Shown here: piece by piece, positions 44,527 to 53,045 of the stretch
Position numbering within the stretch: position 1 is the stretch's first letter
How the letters are laid out: every line of letters starts with the position of its first letter
Source of the DNA: an uncultured Clostridia bacterium
Lineage (GTDB): Bacteria > Bacillota > Clostridia > Christensenellales > Borkfalkiaceae
Length of the DNA stretch: 64,000 nt
NCBI GenBank assembly: GCA_947588985.1
Contig: CANQBG010000003.1
Coordinates: 18,256-82,255, forward strand
Direction: 5' to 3'
The notes under the pieces: model-generated
The model's input: only the letters and a program-made list of their open reading frames with translations
Told to the model about the DNA's origin: nothing
Database searches by the model: none
Position numbers and translations under genes: made by a program

Positions 44527-47500
44527 GCCCATCCTCCCCCGCTTTTTTCGCGATCGCGGCCACTTCCTGCGCCGTCATCCGTTCCTCCTTGCGTGCGTCG
44601 CCCGTAAATCCGCACAGCCCCTTGAGCTTGCAATACCCGCACGCCTTCTCGTAGGGCGAGGGGGCGAAGTGCCCCGCCGAGAGCTCCTCCTTAGCCTTTT
44701 CCGCCACGAGGACGCCGTAATCGAGGAAGTGCTCGAATTCCTCCCGAGGGAGCGCCTTGCGGCTCCCGCTCTCGAAGATCTCGCTCTTGCCCTCGTTGCA
44801 CACGGTATCCAAGCCCTTAACGACGGCCTCATCCTTGCAATAAAACCCCTTCATGCGGAAGGGATTTTCCCCATCCTGCTCGCTGACGAAGTCGTCCGCG
44901 GCGGGGAAATAGAAGGCTCCGGCCGCGACATGCCCCTCGGAGACCGCCCGCAGATAGAGCTCGAGCTGCAATTTGCGGCCCGTATAGTAGGAGAGCACGT
45001 CGTCTGCGATCTCCCCCGTCTTGTAGTCGATGACGCGCACGAAGTCGCCCGCCTCGTCCACGCGGTCGGCCTTCCCCCTCAGATGCAAAGCGGGAAGCGC
45101 GATCTCCTTCTCCGCTTCGCGGACGCGATAGGCGGAACTGAGGAGCTGGCGGTAGGCGACGGCGGTGACGCTCTCGGCCTCCCCCACGAGCCGGCTGTGG
45201 GCATATTCCCCCGCGGCCGTATCGCGGATCGCCGCGTATTGCGGCTCCCCGATGAGCCGCTCGGCCTCCTCCCGGGCCCGCGCACGGCATTCCTCCTCGC
45301 TCGAAATGGCGTTGAAGTCCCGCGCCACGCGTTCGAGCACGGTATGGACGAAGGTCCCCGCATCGGAGGCGTCGAGCAAAGACCGCTCCTCCCGCTCCGA
45401 GAGGCGGAGCGCCCGCATCATGAACCCTTTGTAGGGGCAGAGGAAGTAGTCCTCGAGGGCGGTGGGCGAGAGCTCGCGGCCCGTCCAGAGCGCGCCCGCC
45501 TCGGCCGCGTCCTCCTTCTGCCCGTGCGCAAAGAGCTGCTCGGGATCGACGGAGGGCCAATCGGGCTGCGGCGGCGACAAGAAGAGCTCGCGAAGAGCAG
45601 AGTAACGCGCCTGATACTCGGCCGCATTCTCCCCCGAAAATTCCCGCTCCGCATCCCGGAAAAACGCCATGAGCGCGGGGCCGAATTGGGTGCGATCGAA
45701 GGGGTAGACCTCGGGCATGGGTAGCACCTTGAAGGTCTTTTCCGCAAAATCAAACACTTCGCTCCGCACCGCCTCCGCGCGATCGACGCAGGCCGGACAG
45801 CTCAAAATGAGCTCCTCCCCGAAGGAGAGAAGATTGAGCGCGAGCGCCTCGCGGGCACGGGCGTTGACGACGGCGATGGCCGGGTCGATCTCCACTTCAA
45901 GACGGGAAAGCTGCCGAAGTTCCCCGTCGGTGATGACAGCGGTATCCTGCACCACGCGCGGGAGGGCGTCGGTGAGCCCCGCGCAGAAGAGCACGGGCGT
46001 GCGGCCCATCCTGCTCTCGGTGATGTCCCCCACAAAGACGGCGTCGGCGCGCTGGGGGAGCACGGAGACGGTGAGCGCCTCGAGCGCGCTGCGGAAGAGA
46101 TTGGAGAACTCGCGGGCCGTAAACAGCCGGTCGCCCACGAGCGCGTCGATCTCGCAAAGGACGCTCTCCAAACTCTCACAGGAGAGCCATGCCCCGCTCT
46201 CCTTCTCGGTGGACTCGGCAAGTTCGCGCTTTATGGAAGCCGTCGTTTGCTCCTCGTTGGCGCACACGCGCAGAGCCCGCACGCCCGCCGTAAAGACGCG
46301 CCCCTCCACGGGCTTGCGCTTGACCTCCCGAAAGCATCCGAGAATGGCGAGCATGCGCTCCCGGCACCCTTGAAGCAGCGCGGGATCGCCGTAGTCGCCG
46401 GGCACGTCGCCGCGGATCTCGCGCCACGCGCCCCCGCGGTAGCCGCAGTAGCGCAGGAGATAGTTACGGTAATTCCCGCTCGCGCGGTCCCCGAAATAGG
46501 GGGAGGCGGCAATGGCGTCTGCCTCGGCGGGAAGGACGCCGTCCGCAACGGCGTTTAAGACGTCGAGCGCGAAGGTGCAGAAGGGATGCTCGGAGAATTT
46601 GCGCTTGACGTCGGCATAATAGGGAATGCGGTGGGCGCGGAACACCTGCTCCACCACGGGGAAGTACCCCTCCCCGCCCACGAGGACGGCGATCTCCCGA
46701 TAGCGGCGGCCCTCCTTTGCAAATTTTTGAATGTGCGCGGCGATCGTCTCGAGCTCCTCGACCTCGTCTTGTGCACGGATGTTTCGGACATGGGTGGTCT
46801 CTTTTTGGTCTCGAGGCGCATCCACGGCAAAGAGCGCGGAGGAAAACAGCGCCGCGTCGCCCGTAAGATCGGAGGGCATGCGGATCTCGCGGAGGGATTC
46901 CCCCGCCTCCGCCGCCGTCTCGCGGAAGATGCGCGCGCCCTCGTCCGTGTAGAATTCCTCCCTGCCCGCGAGGAAGATCCCCGTCACCGACCCTGCCGCC
47001 GTAAACGCCGCGCGGATGCCCTCGCGCGCCTGCCGGGTGAAGGAGGGGAAGGCGAAGAATACGACGTGCACGCCCCGCAGTTCCTCGCGGATGGCCGCGG
47101 GGAGCAGGGCGAGGTAGCCGTTTTCGTCGAGGAGGCCCCGCTCGCGTAAAAATTCCTCGTATTTTTCGAGGAGGAGGGCGAGATCGAGAAGCTTCTCCTT
47201 GAGCATGCCCCCCGTCTCTTCCGCCCCCGTCCGCAAAAGCGCGGCGTCTACGCGTGAGGCCGCAAGCTGGGCGATGGTCTCATAGACGGCCTGCGCCGCC
47301 CGTTTTTTGAAGCAATGCAACTCCCCCCCGAGCTCCTCGAGCAACGCGGCGACGATGAGCACCGAGCCCTGTTTGGAGACCGTCTTTTGCGCGCGCCCCT
47401 GCAGGAAGCGGCGGAAGGTGGAGACTTCGGTGAGAAAGGTCCCGCCCCGCCCCCGCAACACGGCCCGTTCCGCGAGCAGGGTAAGCCTGTCCTCGCAAAA

Positions 47501-47599
47501 GACGAGCGTGCGCTCCCCGCGCGCCTCGCAGGTTGCGACGGTCTCGGAGAGGGCGGAAAGGGCGCTATCGAGCGTGGGCGCGCCGATCAATTTGGTCAT
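44513..47599 (-). CDS. addB: ATP-dependent nuclease subunit B without a Walker A motif
   Basis: 1028 residues from ATG 47599 (AGGAGG upstream). It opens MTKLIGAPTLDSALSAL; the GxxGSGKT loop normally at this point in AddB is missing, in line with the helicase-dead role of the subunit. The C-terminal nuclease has VRVIDYKTGEI, and four cysteines (YFLCPYKG plus C-x2-C-x5-C in CGYCKLKGLC) form the iron-sulfur staple known from AddB. AddB reads Chi and cuts the 5' strand. A TATAAT lies about 29 bases before the start, but its -35 is poor. Confidence 0.9.
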   Translation of the reverse strand: MTKLIGAPTLDSALSALSETVATCEARGERTLVFCEDRLTLLAERAVLRGRGGTFLTEVSTFRRFLQGRAQKTVSKQGSVLIVAALLEELGGELHCFKKRAAQAVYETIAQLAASRVDAALLRTGAEETGGMLKEKLLDLALLLEKYEEFLRERGLLDENGYLALLPAAIREELRGVHVVFFAFPSFTRQAREGIRAAFTAAGSVTGIFLAGREEFYTDEGARIFRETAAEAGESLREIRMPSDLTGDAALFSSALFAVDAPRDQKETTHVRNIRAQDEVEELETIAAHIQKFAKEGRRYREIAVLVGGEGYFPVVEQVFRAHRIPYYADVKRKFSEHPFCTFALDVLNAVADGVLPAEADAIAASPYFGDRASGNYRNYLLRYCGYRGGAWREIRGDVPGDYGDPALLQGCRERMLAILGCFREVKRKPVEGRVFTAGVRALRVCANEEQTTASIKRELAESTEKESGAWLSCESLESVLCEIDALVGDRLFTAREFSNLFRSALEALTVSVLPQRADAVFVGDITESRMGRTPVLFCAGLTDALPRVVQDTAVITDGELRQLSRLEVEIDPAIAVVNARAREALALNLLSFGEELILSCPACVDRAEAVRSEVFDFAEKTFKVLPMPEVYPFDRTQFGPALMAFFRDAEREFSGENAAEYQARYSALRELFLSPPQPDWPSVDPEQLFAHGQKEDAAEAGALWTGRELSPTALEDYFLCPYKGFMMRALRLSEREERSLLDASDAGTFVHTVLERVARDFNAISSEEECRARAREEAERLIGEPQYAAIRDTAAGEYAHSRLVGEAESVTAVAYRQLLSSAYRVREAEKEIALPALHLRGKADRVDEAGDFVRVIDYKTGEIADDVLSYYTGRKLQLELYLRAVSEGHVAAGAFYFPAADDFVSEQDGENPFRMKGFYCKDEAVVKGLDTVCNEGKSEIFESGSRKALPREEFEHFLDYGVLVAEKAKEELSAGHFAPSPYEKACGYCKLKGLCGFTGDARKEERMTAQEVAAIAKKAGEDGHGEG

Positions 47600-47686
47600 G
47601 CAACTTCCTCCTGCGTATCTTTGTTCCATTATAGCATAAATCCCCGCGTAAAATTTGAAATTTTTCCGTGATTTCACCGAATTATT

Positions 47687-47715
47687 TTTACAAAAAAATT
47701 TTTTTGTGGTATAAT
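47687..47715 (+). promoter_or_regulatory. Promoter of the 47744 lipoprotein gene
   Basis: TTTACA (47687-47692), a 17-base A/T-rich spacer and TATAAT (47710-47715), divergent from addB. Confidence 0.75.
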
Positions 47716-47743
47716 GGTGGAAATGCAACCGACAGGAGCGGCT

Positions 47744-48754
47744 ATGAAAAAAAGATTTCTTGCGGGGGCGGCCCTTCTCGCCTCCATCTTCCTCTTCTCC
47801 GCGTGCACTTCCACGCCATCCATCTCCTTCTCCGCCAATTGGTATCGCAACACCAAGAGCTACGGCGGCCTCACGGGGACAAGCGAGACGCTCACCTACC
47901 GCGTGGAGTTTGTGCCCGGCACCGCCACCGGGAATTTTACGGCCGAATACGACGAGGGGACGTATACGACGACCCTCCGCGACGTCACCGTGAGCGCTTC
48001 CAATCCCGTGGAGGGCGTCCCGAACGGATTCCACGGATACCTTCTCCAAAGCGAATTCAGCATGACGGGCAGATTTTTCATCCGTGGGGAGAAGGGCAAG
48101 GACTTCACGGATAGCTTCACTTCCAAGGTATGGTTCCTCAGCACGGACGAGAGCCTGCGCCCCGTATTCTCCTCCAAACAGGTCGTCAGCAACATCCCCC
48201 TCACGGGCACGGGTACGCCCGAGGAGTCCTTCGCGCACTATGAGTACTCCTACACGGCGGCCTACGACGAGGAGCTCACCAAGGCCGTCATCACCCAGCA
48301 AGACCTCTTCACCGAGGGCGCCGAGCCCCGCGTGTTCGAGCGCAAGATCGGCGGGAGCGGGACCTTCCTCGACAACGAGCAGCTCCTCTTCGCCATGCGC
48401 GGGATCAACCTCAGCGACTCCTTCACCATCCGCACGATCAACCCTTCCTCCAAGGACGTCACCTCCGTCGTTCCCACCGAGGCGGCCTCCTTCGAGACTT
48501 ACCGCGCGACCTTTTCCTTAAAGGCGGGCGACGGGGAGGCCGAGACCAAGGAGCGCGAGATCGAAGCCGCGCGCTTCAGCTTCCACTATTCCGCGAGCAA
48601 CCCCGGACAGGCGCAGACGGCGATCTTTGCCCGCTGCACCAATCCCGACGAAAATCTCTACCGCAGCGCGATGCTCTCCCTCGAGATCGACGCGCTCTAC
48701 TCCCTCGGGACCTTCCACTACACGCTCGCCTCGGCCGTGTTCAACAACAAGTAA
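47744..48754 (+). CDS. Lipoprotein of unknown function
   Basis: 336 residues from ATG 47744 (CAGGAG upstream). Signal peptide MKKRFLAGAALLASIF with lipobox FSAC. The mature part is beta-rich with no catalytic motif I can see: YRVEFVPGTATGNFTAEYDEG early, RGINLSDSFTIRTINPSS in the middle. Unlike the giant lipoproteins it has no InlB or Cys repeats. Monocistronic between its own promoter and a shared terminator. Confidence 0.8.
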   Translation: MKKRFLAGAALLASIFLFSACTSTPSISFSANWYRNTKSYGGLTGTSETLTYRVEFVPGTATGNFTAEYDEGTYTTTLRDVTVSASNPVEGVPNGFHGYLLQSEFSMTGRFFIRGEKGKDFTDSFTSKVWFLSTDESLRPVFSSKQVVSNIPLTGTGTPEESFAHYEYSYTAAYDEELTKAVITQQDLFTEGAEPRVFERKIGGSGTFLDNEQLLFAMRGINLSDSFTIRTINPSSKDVTSVVPTEAASFETYRATFSLKAGDGEAETKEREIEAARFSFHYSASNPGQAQTAIFARCTNPDENLYRSAMLSLEIDALYSLGTFHYTLASAVFNNK

Positions 48755-48769
48755 ATTTCCTTCACCCAA

Positions 48770-48808
48770 AAAGCGCGGGCCGCACTCTCTGCCCGCGCTT
48801 TGCTTTTT
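48770..48808. terminator. Bidirectional terminator between lipoprotein and hpt
   Basis: AAAGCGCGGGC pairs with GCCCGCGCTTT around ten bases, with A5 before and TTTGCTTTTT after, so it can serve both convergent genes. Confidence 0.85.
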
Positions 48809-48816
48809 GCCGCGTG

Positions 48817-49356
48817 TTACGATTCGTAGACTTCGCGCTTTAAGATCCCGATATAGGGGAGATTGCGGTAGCGCTCGTCGTAGTCGAGGCCGTAACCGAC
48901 CACGAATTCATTCTCGATGTCGAAGCAGTTGTAGTCGGGCGCGACGTCGTATTCTCGCCGCTCCTTCTTATTGAGCAGGGTGACGATGACGACGGAGGCC
49001 GCCCCCCGTTCGAGGAGGAGGGCCTTGAGGTTGGCGAGCGTGAAGCCGCTGTCGATGATGTCCTCCACGATGATCACGTCCCTTCCCGCCACGTCTTTAT
49101 CGAGGTCCTTCTTGATCCTCAGCTTGCCCGAGGAGACGGTGCCGCTCCCATACGACGAGACGACCATGAAATCGAGCTCGACGGGGCAGGAGAGATGGCG
49201 GATGAAGTCGGAATAGAAGATGATGCTGCCCTTCAAGATGCCGACGACGAGGGGGCGCTTTCCTTGGTAGCGCGCGTCCACCTCGAGGGCGACCTCTTTG
49301 ACGCGGGAACGGAGCTCGTCCTCGTTGAGCAAGATGCGTTCACAGTCCTTGTGCAT
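48817..49356 (-). CDS. hpt: Hypoxanthine phosphoribosyltransferase
   Basis: 179 residues. PRPP-binding loop VIIVEDIIDSGFTLANL, the flexible loop around SSYGSGTVSSG and the purine-contact end NEFVVGYGLDYDERYRNLP are all standard. It salvages hypoxanthine and guanine to IMP/GMP. It lies 29 bases after tilS, the conserved tilS-hpt pair (ftsH, the usual third member, is absent from this stretch). GGAGG precedes the ATG. Confidence 0.96.
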   Translation of the reverse strand: MHKDCERILLNEDELRSRVKEVALEVDARYQGKRPLVVGILKGSIIFYSDFIRHLSCPVELDFMVVSSYGSGTVSSGKLRIKKDLDKDVAGRDVIIVEDIIDSGFTLANLKALLLERGAASVVIVTLLNKKERREYDVAPDYNCFDIENEFVVGYGLDYDERYRNLPYIGILKREVYES

Positions 49357-49385
49357 AGTTGTCCTCCGTAGATTGGTATCTGAAT

Positions 49386-50702
49386 TTATTCGATGACGCC
49401 CCGCCGCTTGGTTGACGGGGTCACTTTTACGGCGTCTGCGATCTCCACGCCGACGACGGCGTAGACCTCACTCCCCTTCGCGATGACGGGGAGTTTTTTG
49501 GAGAGCCGCGCCGAGATCTTTCGGTCCGTAAGAAACTTTTTGAGAGCCTTCTTCGGGGCATGGTATGGGGTAATGACGTCTCCCTCTCTTCTCGTCCGCA
49601 CGACGCAACCCTGCGGGAAAGCGTCTAAATCGACGTAGAGCGCCCGCCGCATTCCGCCGCGCTGCACCGCAACCGGCGCAGTGGAGGCGACTTCCCGCAC
49701 CGAGAAGCCCGCGGGACGCAGATAGAGCCCGGCTTCCGCCGAAAAGGGCGCCTCGCCCGCTTCCTCCCGAAAGTCCCACGCAAAGACGACGTATTTGCCT
49801 TCGCGGACGGCGATCCGTTGCCACGGGACATCGGAGACGGGGAGCATGACCCGCTTCCCGCTCTGCGCGCTGCGCAGCTTTGCGATCTCCTCCAAATTGG
49901 CGCGCGAATAGCCGTATTGCGCCGTCTGCCGCATACACGCGAGGCACGCACGGGCAAAGAGAACGTCTGGGAGATCGACGGGGACCCACTCCTCATCGAG
50001 CACGCGGACGACCGCGTCCTCCGCAAGCTGCCGAAGATACTCGTCCTCTTCGGCCGCGAGGGCGGCGAACTCCACGAGGTGCTTCGTCGCATTGCCGTGG
50101 ATCTTCTCAAAGGCGGGAAGCACGGTGTGGCGGATATAGTTGCGGGTGAAATTTTCGTCCGCGTTGGTCGCGTCCTCGACATGGGGTAGCCCGTTTGCCT
50201 CCGCATACGCCTCGATCTCGGCGCGCGTGCAGCGGAGCAGGGGGCGGACGATCCCGCCGTATTCGGTGATCGCCTTCATGCCGGAGGCGCCCGTCCCGCG
50301 GGCAAGGCGGAAGAGGACGGTCTCGGCCACGTCGTCGGCATGGTGCGCCGTCGCGACGAGGTCGGCCTCCCCCCCTTCAAGCAGGCGGTGAAATGCGCCG
50401 TAGCGCACGGCGCGGGCGACCGATTCGAGGCTCCCGCCCTGCTCTTTCACGAGCTTGGGGACGTCCTCCCGCACGATCTTCAGGGGAATGCCCCACTGCG
50501 CGCACAGGCTTTCGCAAAAGCGCATGTCGCGCAGAGACGCTTCCCCGCGGATGCCATGTTCGATGTGAATGGCGGAGAGGGTAAGGGCGTAGCGCGCGGC
50601 CTCTCCCTTGAGGGCATGGAGCAGGCAGACGGAATCGACGCCGCCCGAGAGCGCGACGCACACCCGTTTTGCGCGATACCGTTCCCCATCGACGAGTTGC
50701 AT
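49386..50702 (-). CDS. tilS: tRNA(Ile)-lysidine synthase, apparently leaderless
   Basis: 438 residues. The PP-loop SGGVDS at 19-24 binds ATP; HIEHGIRGEASLRD and AHHADDVAETVLFRLARG complete the N-type ATPase, and the C-terminal TilS domain (GDVITP, KKFLTDRKISARLSKKLPVI) follows. It converts cytidine 34 of the AUA-reading tRNA-Ile to lysidine. ATG 50702 lies six bases after the -10 box, at about the +1 position, with no room for a ribosome binding site. No later Met or GTG precedes the PP-loop at a useful distance. Confidence 0.94.
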   Translation of the reverse strand: MQLVDGERYRAKRVCVALSGGVDSVCLLHALKGEAARYALTLSAIHIEHGIRGEASLRDMRFCESLCAQWGIPLKIVREDVPKLVKEQGGSLESVARAVRYGAFHRLLEGGEADLVATAHHADDVAETVLFRLARGTGASGMKAITEYGGIVRPLLRCTRAEIEAYAEANGLPHVEDATNADENFTRNYIRHTVLPAFEKIHGNATKHLVEFAALAAEEDEYLRQLAEDAVVRVLDEEWVPVDLPDVLFARACLACMRQTAQYGYSRANLEEIAKLRSAQSGKRVMLPVSDVPWQRIAVREGKYVVFAWDFREEAGEAPFSAEAGLYLRPAGFSVREVASTAPVAVQRGGMRRALYVDLDAFPQGCVVRTRREGDVITPYHAPKKALKKFLTDRKISARLSKKLPVIAKGSEVYAVVGVEIADAVKVTPSTKRRGVIE

Positions 50703-50708
50703 ATCCCG

Positions 50709-50737
50709 ATTATATCACATTTTCCCGCAAAAAGCAA
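50709..50737 (-). promoter_or_regulatory. Promoter of tilS-hpt
   Basis: Minus strand TTGCTT (50737-50732), a 17-base spacer and TATAAT (50714-50709). The start codon follows six bases later. Confidence 0.8.
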
Positions 50738-50832
50738 GGCTCCGCGGGCATAAAAACGGCTTGCGCGAAAACTTCTTGCCTCCCTTTCCCCCCAAGCCGC
50801 CCCGGCCGCCGCAAAACACGCCCAAAAAGCGC

Positions 50833-50861
50833 TTGCACTTTCCCCTTCCGTGTGTTATAAT
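50833..50861 (+). promoter_or_regulatory. Promoter of the 50956 membrane protein gene
   Basis: TTGCAC (50833-50838), a 17-base spacer and TATAAT (50856-50861); the leader is about 88 bases. Confidence 0.78.
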
Positions 50862-50955
50862 AATGATGCCGTCGGGGTCCGCAGACGGATGGGAGACGGA
50901 AAATCCCCCACCCATGTCCGAGGTCTGCCCCTCGAAAACACTTCCGAGGAATGTT

Positions 50956-51747
50956 ATGAACGCCTTACTTGCCGAATCCCCCATCGTCCCCACACGCAAT
51001 CTGAACCTTCTCTACATCCTGCTCGATTGCGCCTTCCTCGCCGTCTTTTTGGGCCTGCTCCTCTGGAAGAAGCGGTATGCGACCGTCCTCTTCGGCCTCT
51101 TCGGCGGCGTGCTCTACACCGTCGTGGACTATGGCGGATTCTATCTTTTGAGCCACACGCGCACCGTCTTTATCGACGGCATGTTGCAGGGCCCCGCGGG
51201 GACCTTTTGGGTGCTCCTGTGGATGTCGATGAGCTACGGATTCACCAACTTCGTCTTTATCTGGACGCTCGTCGCCCGCGATAAGTATGCAAAATATTGG
51301 GTCTTTCTCATCGTCATGTGGTGGATGATCTGCCCCTCCATCAGCGAACTCGGCGGGGAGGCCACCATCACGACGTCGCGCACGACGGGGGTCTACCACG
51401 GCTGGATGGGCGTGTGTATGGTCGTGAGCTACCTCATTCTCACCGTCTTGCTCCTTCGAAGGGCTCCCGAGAAGGCCTTTGTGAACATTCTCGTGCTCTG
51501 CCTCATCGGCTTCTGCGTGCAGTTCGGCTGGGAATTCTCCCTGCTCGTGAACGGCATCCGCCCCATGAACGAGGCGAGCTTCCGCACCCTCATCGTCAAT
51601 TCGTGCATGGAGACCAACCTCGGCATGCCCGCCATCTATGGCATCTACCGTCTCTTCTCCAAATATTTCCGCGAGGACCTCTCCCGCGTGAAGCAGGCCC
51701 CCGCGCCCGAGGAGACCAAAGACGAGGCACCCATGTCCGCGGTGTAG
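50956..51747 (+). CDS. Polytopic membrane protein of unknown family
   Basis: 263 residues from ATG 50956 (GAGGA upstream). Six or seven hydrophobic helices cover most of the chain; conserved-looking polar residues sit within them (VVDYGGFYLL, WMICPSISELGGEA, FGWEFSLLVNGIRPMNE). The C-terminus is charged. The frame stays open upstream to ATG 50863, but that Met directly abuts the -10 box and would not be transcribed, so it is rejected. No transporter or enzyme family recognised. Confidence 0.75.
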   Translation: MNALLAESPIVPTRNLNLLYILLDCAFLAVFLGLLLWKKRYATVLFGLFGGVLYTVVDYGGFYLLSHTRTVFIDGMLQGPAGTFWVLLWMSMSYGFTNFVFIWTLVARDKYAKYWVFLIVMWWMICPSISELGGEATITTSRTTGVYHGWMGVCMVVSYLILTVLLLRRAPEKAFVNILVLCLIGFCVQFGWEFSLLVNGIRPMNEASFRTLIVNSCMETNLGMPAIYGIYRLFSKYFREDLSRVKQAPAPEETKDEAPMSAV

Positions 51748-51869
51748 CCTTCAAAACCCCTCCCGCGCCATCGGCTTCCTTTCTTTTTAGGCCCGCCCCT
51801 TTCCCGCTTTTTCGGCCCGTACATAAAAGCGAAAAACAGGGGCACACTGATGGTACGGAGGTAAACACG

Positions 51870-52034
51870 ATGCAAAAATTCAGATCGGGCGACACCGTGC
51901 CCATGTCCTGCAACTACAAGGCCTACGACAAGGACGGCCAGAGCCGCGACAATCAAAAGACCTATCTCGAGAAGGGCACCACCTTCCCGCCCCTTCAGCA
52001 CGAAGGCGGCTATTGGGTGATGGACCACGAGTAA
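51870..52034 (+). CDS. YjzC-like small soluble protein
   Basis: 54 residues; GGAGG lies eight bases before ATG 51870. KFRSGDTVPMSCNYKAYD, then KTYLEKGTTFPPL and a closing YWVMDH follow the pattern of the YjzC family (about 60 residues; FRPGQKAPNNG, then KAGDRFP and a Trp near the end). Bacillus YjzC is a small protein of unknown function. The similarity is by eye only. A weak stem (GGGCG/CGCCC, 52052-52074) with TTTT follows. Confidence 0.6.
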   Translation: MQKFRSGDTVPMSCNYKAYDKDGQSRDNQKTYLEKGTTFPPLQHEGGYWVMDHE

Positions 52035-52130
52035 GCCGCACGGCATCCGGAGGGCGATCCGATCGGGACCGCCCTTTTCCGTCTCCAAAAGCGCAAATTT
52101 TTCCGATTTTCGAAAAAGAGGGGGAGACGG

Positions 52131-52159
52131 TTGACTTTCCCCGCCCTTGGGATTACAAT
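52131..52159 (+). promoter_or_regulatory. Promoter of the aquaporin gene
   Basis: TTGACT (52131-52136), a 17-base spacer and TACAAT (52154-52159). Confidence 0.78.
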
Positions 52160-52189
52160 AGAGGAAGAACCAAATAAAGGAGAATGAAT

Positions 52190-52927
52190 ATGGTAAAGAA
52201 ATGTCTTGCAGAGCTCGTCGGCACGATGATCCTCGTCATCTTCGGCTGCGGCGTCGCCGTCGCGACGGGCTGTTCGGACAACGCCGGCATCGTTGCCACG
52301 GCGCTCGCATTCGGCCTCGTGATCGTGGCCATGGCCTATTCCATCGGCAACATCTCGGGCTGTCACATCAATCCCGCCGTCTCCACGGCCATGCTCGTCA
52401 GCGGGAAGATGACCCTTCGCGACTACATCGGCTACGTCTTGAGCCAGATCATCGGCGCGATGCTCGGCGCGGTCGTCCTCGGGCTCTTCTTCGGGGAATT
52501 TTCCTCGCTCGGCGGAAACGCCATGCAGCCCGCCCTCACCGCGGCTTACGGCGACGTGGGCGCCCTCTTCGTGGGTCTGCTCGTGGAGATCGTGCTCACC
52601 TTCTGCTTCGTGCTCGCCATCCTCGGCGTCACGAGCAAGACGGAGAACAAGGCCGTCACGGGCGTCGTGATCGGGCTTGCGCTCACCCTCGTGCACCTGC
52701 TCGGCATCCGCCTCACGGGGACGTCGGTCAACCCCGCCCGCTCCATCGGCCCCGCCATCATGCAGATGTTCGGCGGCAACTTCACGGCCATTTCGCAGAT
52801 CTGGGTCTTTCTCGTCGGCCCGCTCGCCGGCGCCGTCCTCGCCGCCTTCCTCTATAGCTACCTCACCGGGACCTCCGAGAAGGCCGGGCAAAAAGACGCC
52901 CCCGCAGAGAGCGAACAGGACAAATAA
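52190..52927 (+). CDS. MIP-family channel, aquaporin Z type
   Basis: 245 residues from ATG 52190 (AAAGGAG seven bases upstream; the ATG at 52184 is too close). Six membrane helices and two half-helices carry GCHINPAVS and TSVNPARS, the paired NPA boxes. The second box is NPARS, and length and loops match AqpZ more than glycerol facilitators, so water is the likely substrate. The cytoplasmic tail is short and acidic. Monocistronic. Confidence 0.93.
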   Translation: MVKKCLAELVGTMILVIFGCGVAVATGCSDNAGIVATALAFGLVIVAMAYSIGNISGCHINPAVSTAMLVSGKMTLRDYIGYVLSQIIGAMLGAVVLGLFFGEFSSLGGNAMQPALTAAYGDVGALFVGLLVEIVLTFCFVLAILGVTSKTENKAVTGVVIGLALTLVHLLGIRLTGTSVNPARSIGPAIMQMFGGNFTAISQIWVFLVGPLAGAVLAAFLYSYLTGTSEKAGQKDAPAESEQDK

Positions 52928-52952
52928 CCCACCTTCGGGATTACAAAAACGA

Positions 52953-52986
52953 AACGGGCGGAGCGCCATGCTCCGTCCGTTCCTTT
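52953..52986 (+). terminator. Terminator of the aquaporin gene
   Basis: AACGGGCGGAGC pairs with GCTCCGTCCGTT around five bases (one G-T pair), then CCTTTTTC. Confidence 0.82.
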
Positions 52987-53045
52987 TTCTTGTAGGAAGG
53001 TCTCATTCTTATGAAACCCGCTGCGGCCGCATCAAGGCTCGGCCG

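Noticed and set aside
50863..50955. N-terminal extension of the 50956 membrane protein
   Set aside because: The earlier Met codons abut the -10 box, upstream of the likely transcription start, and have no ribosome site.
10621..51732. Reading CGGACATG as a Chi or KOPS sequence
   Set aside because: Copies are evenly split between strands (about 10 and 9), whereas Chi and KOPS are strongly skewed along the replichore; left open as another kind of signal.
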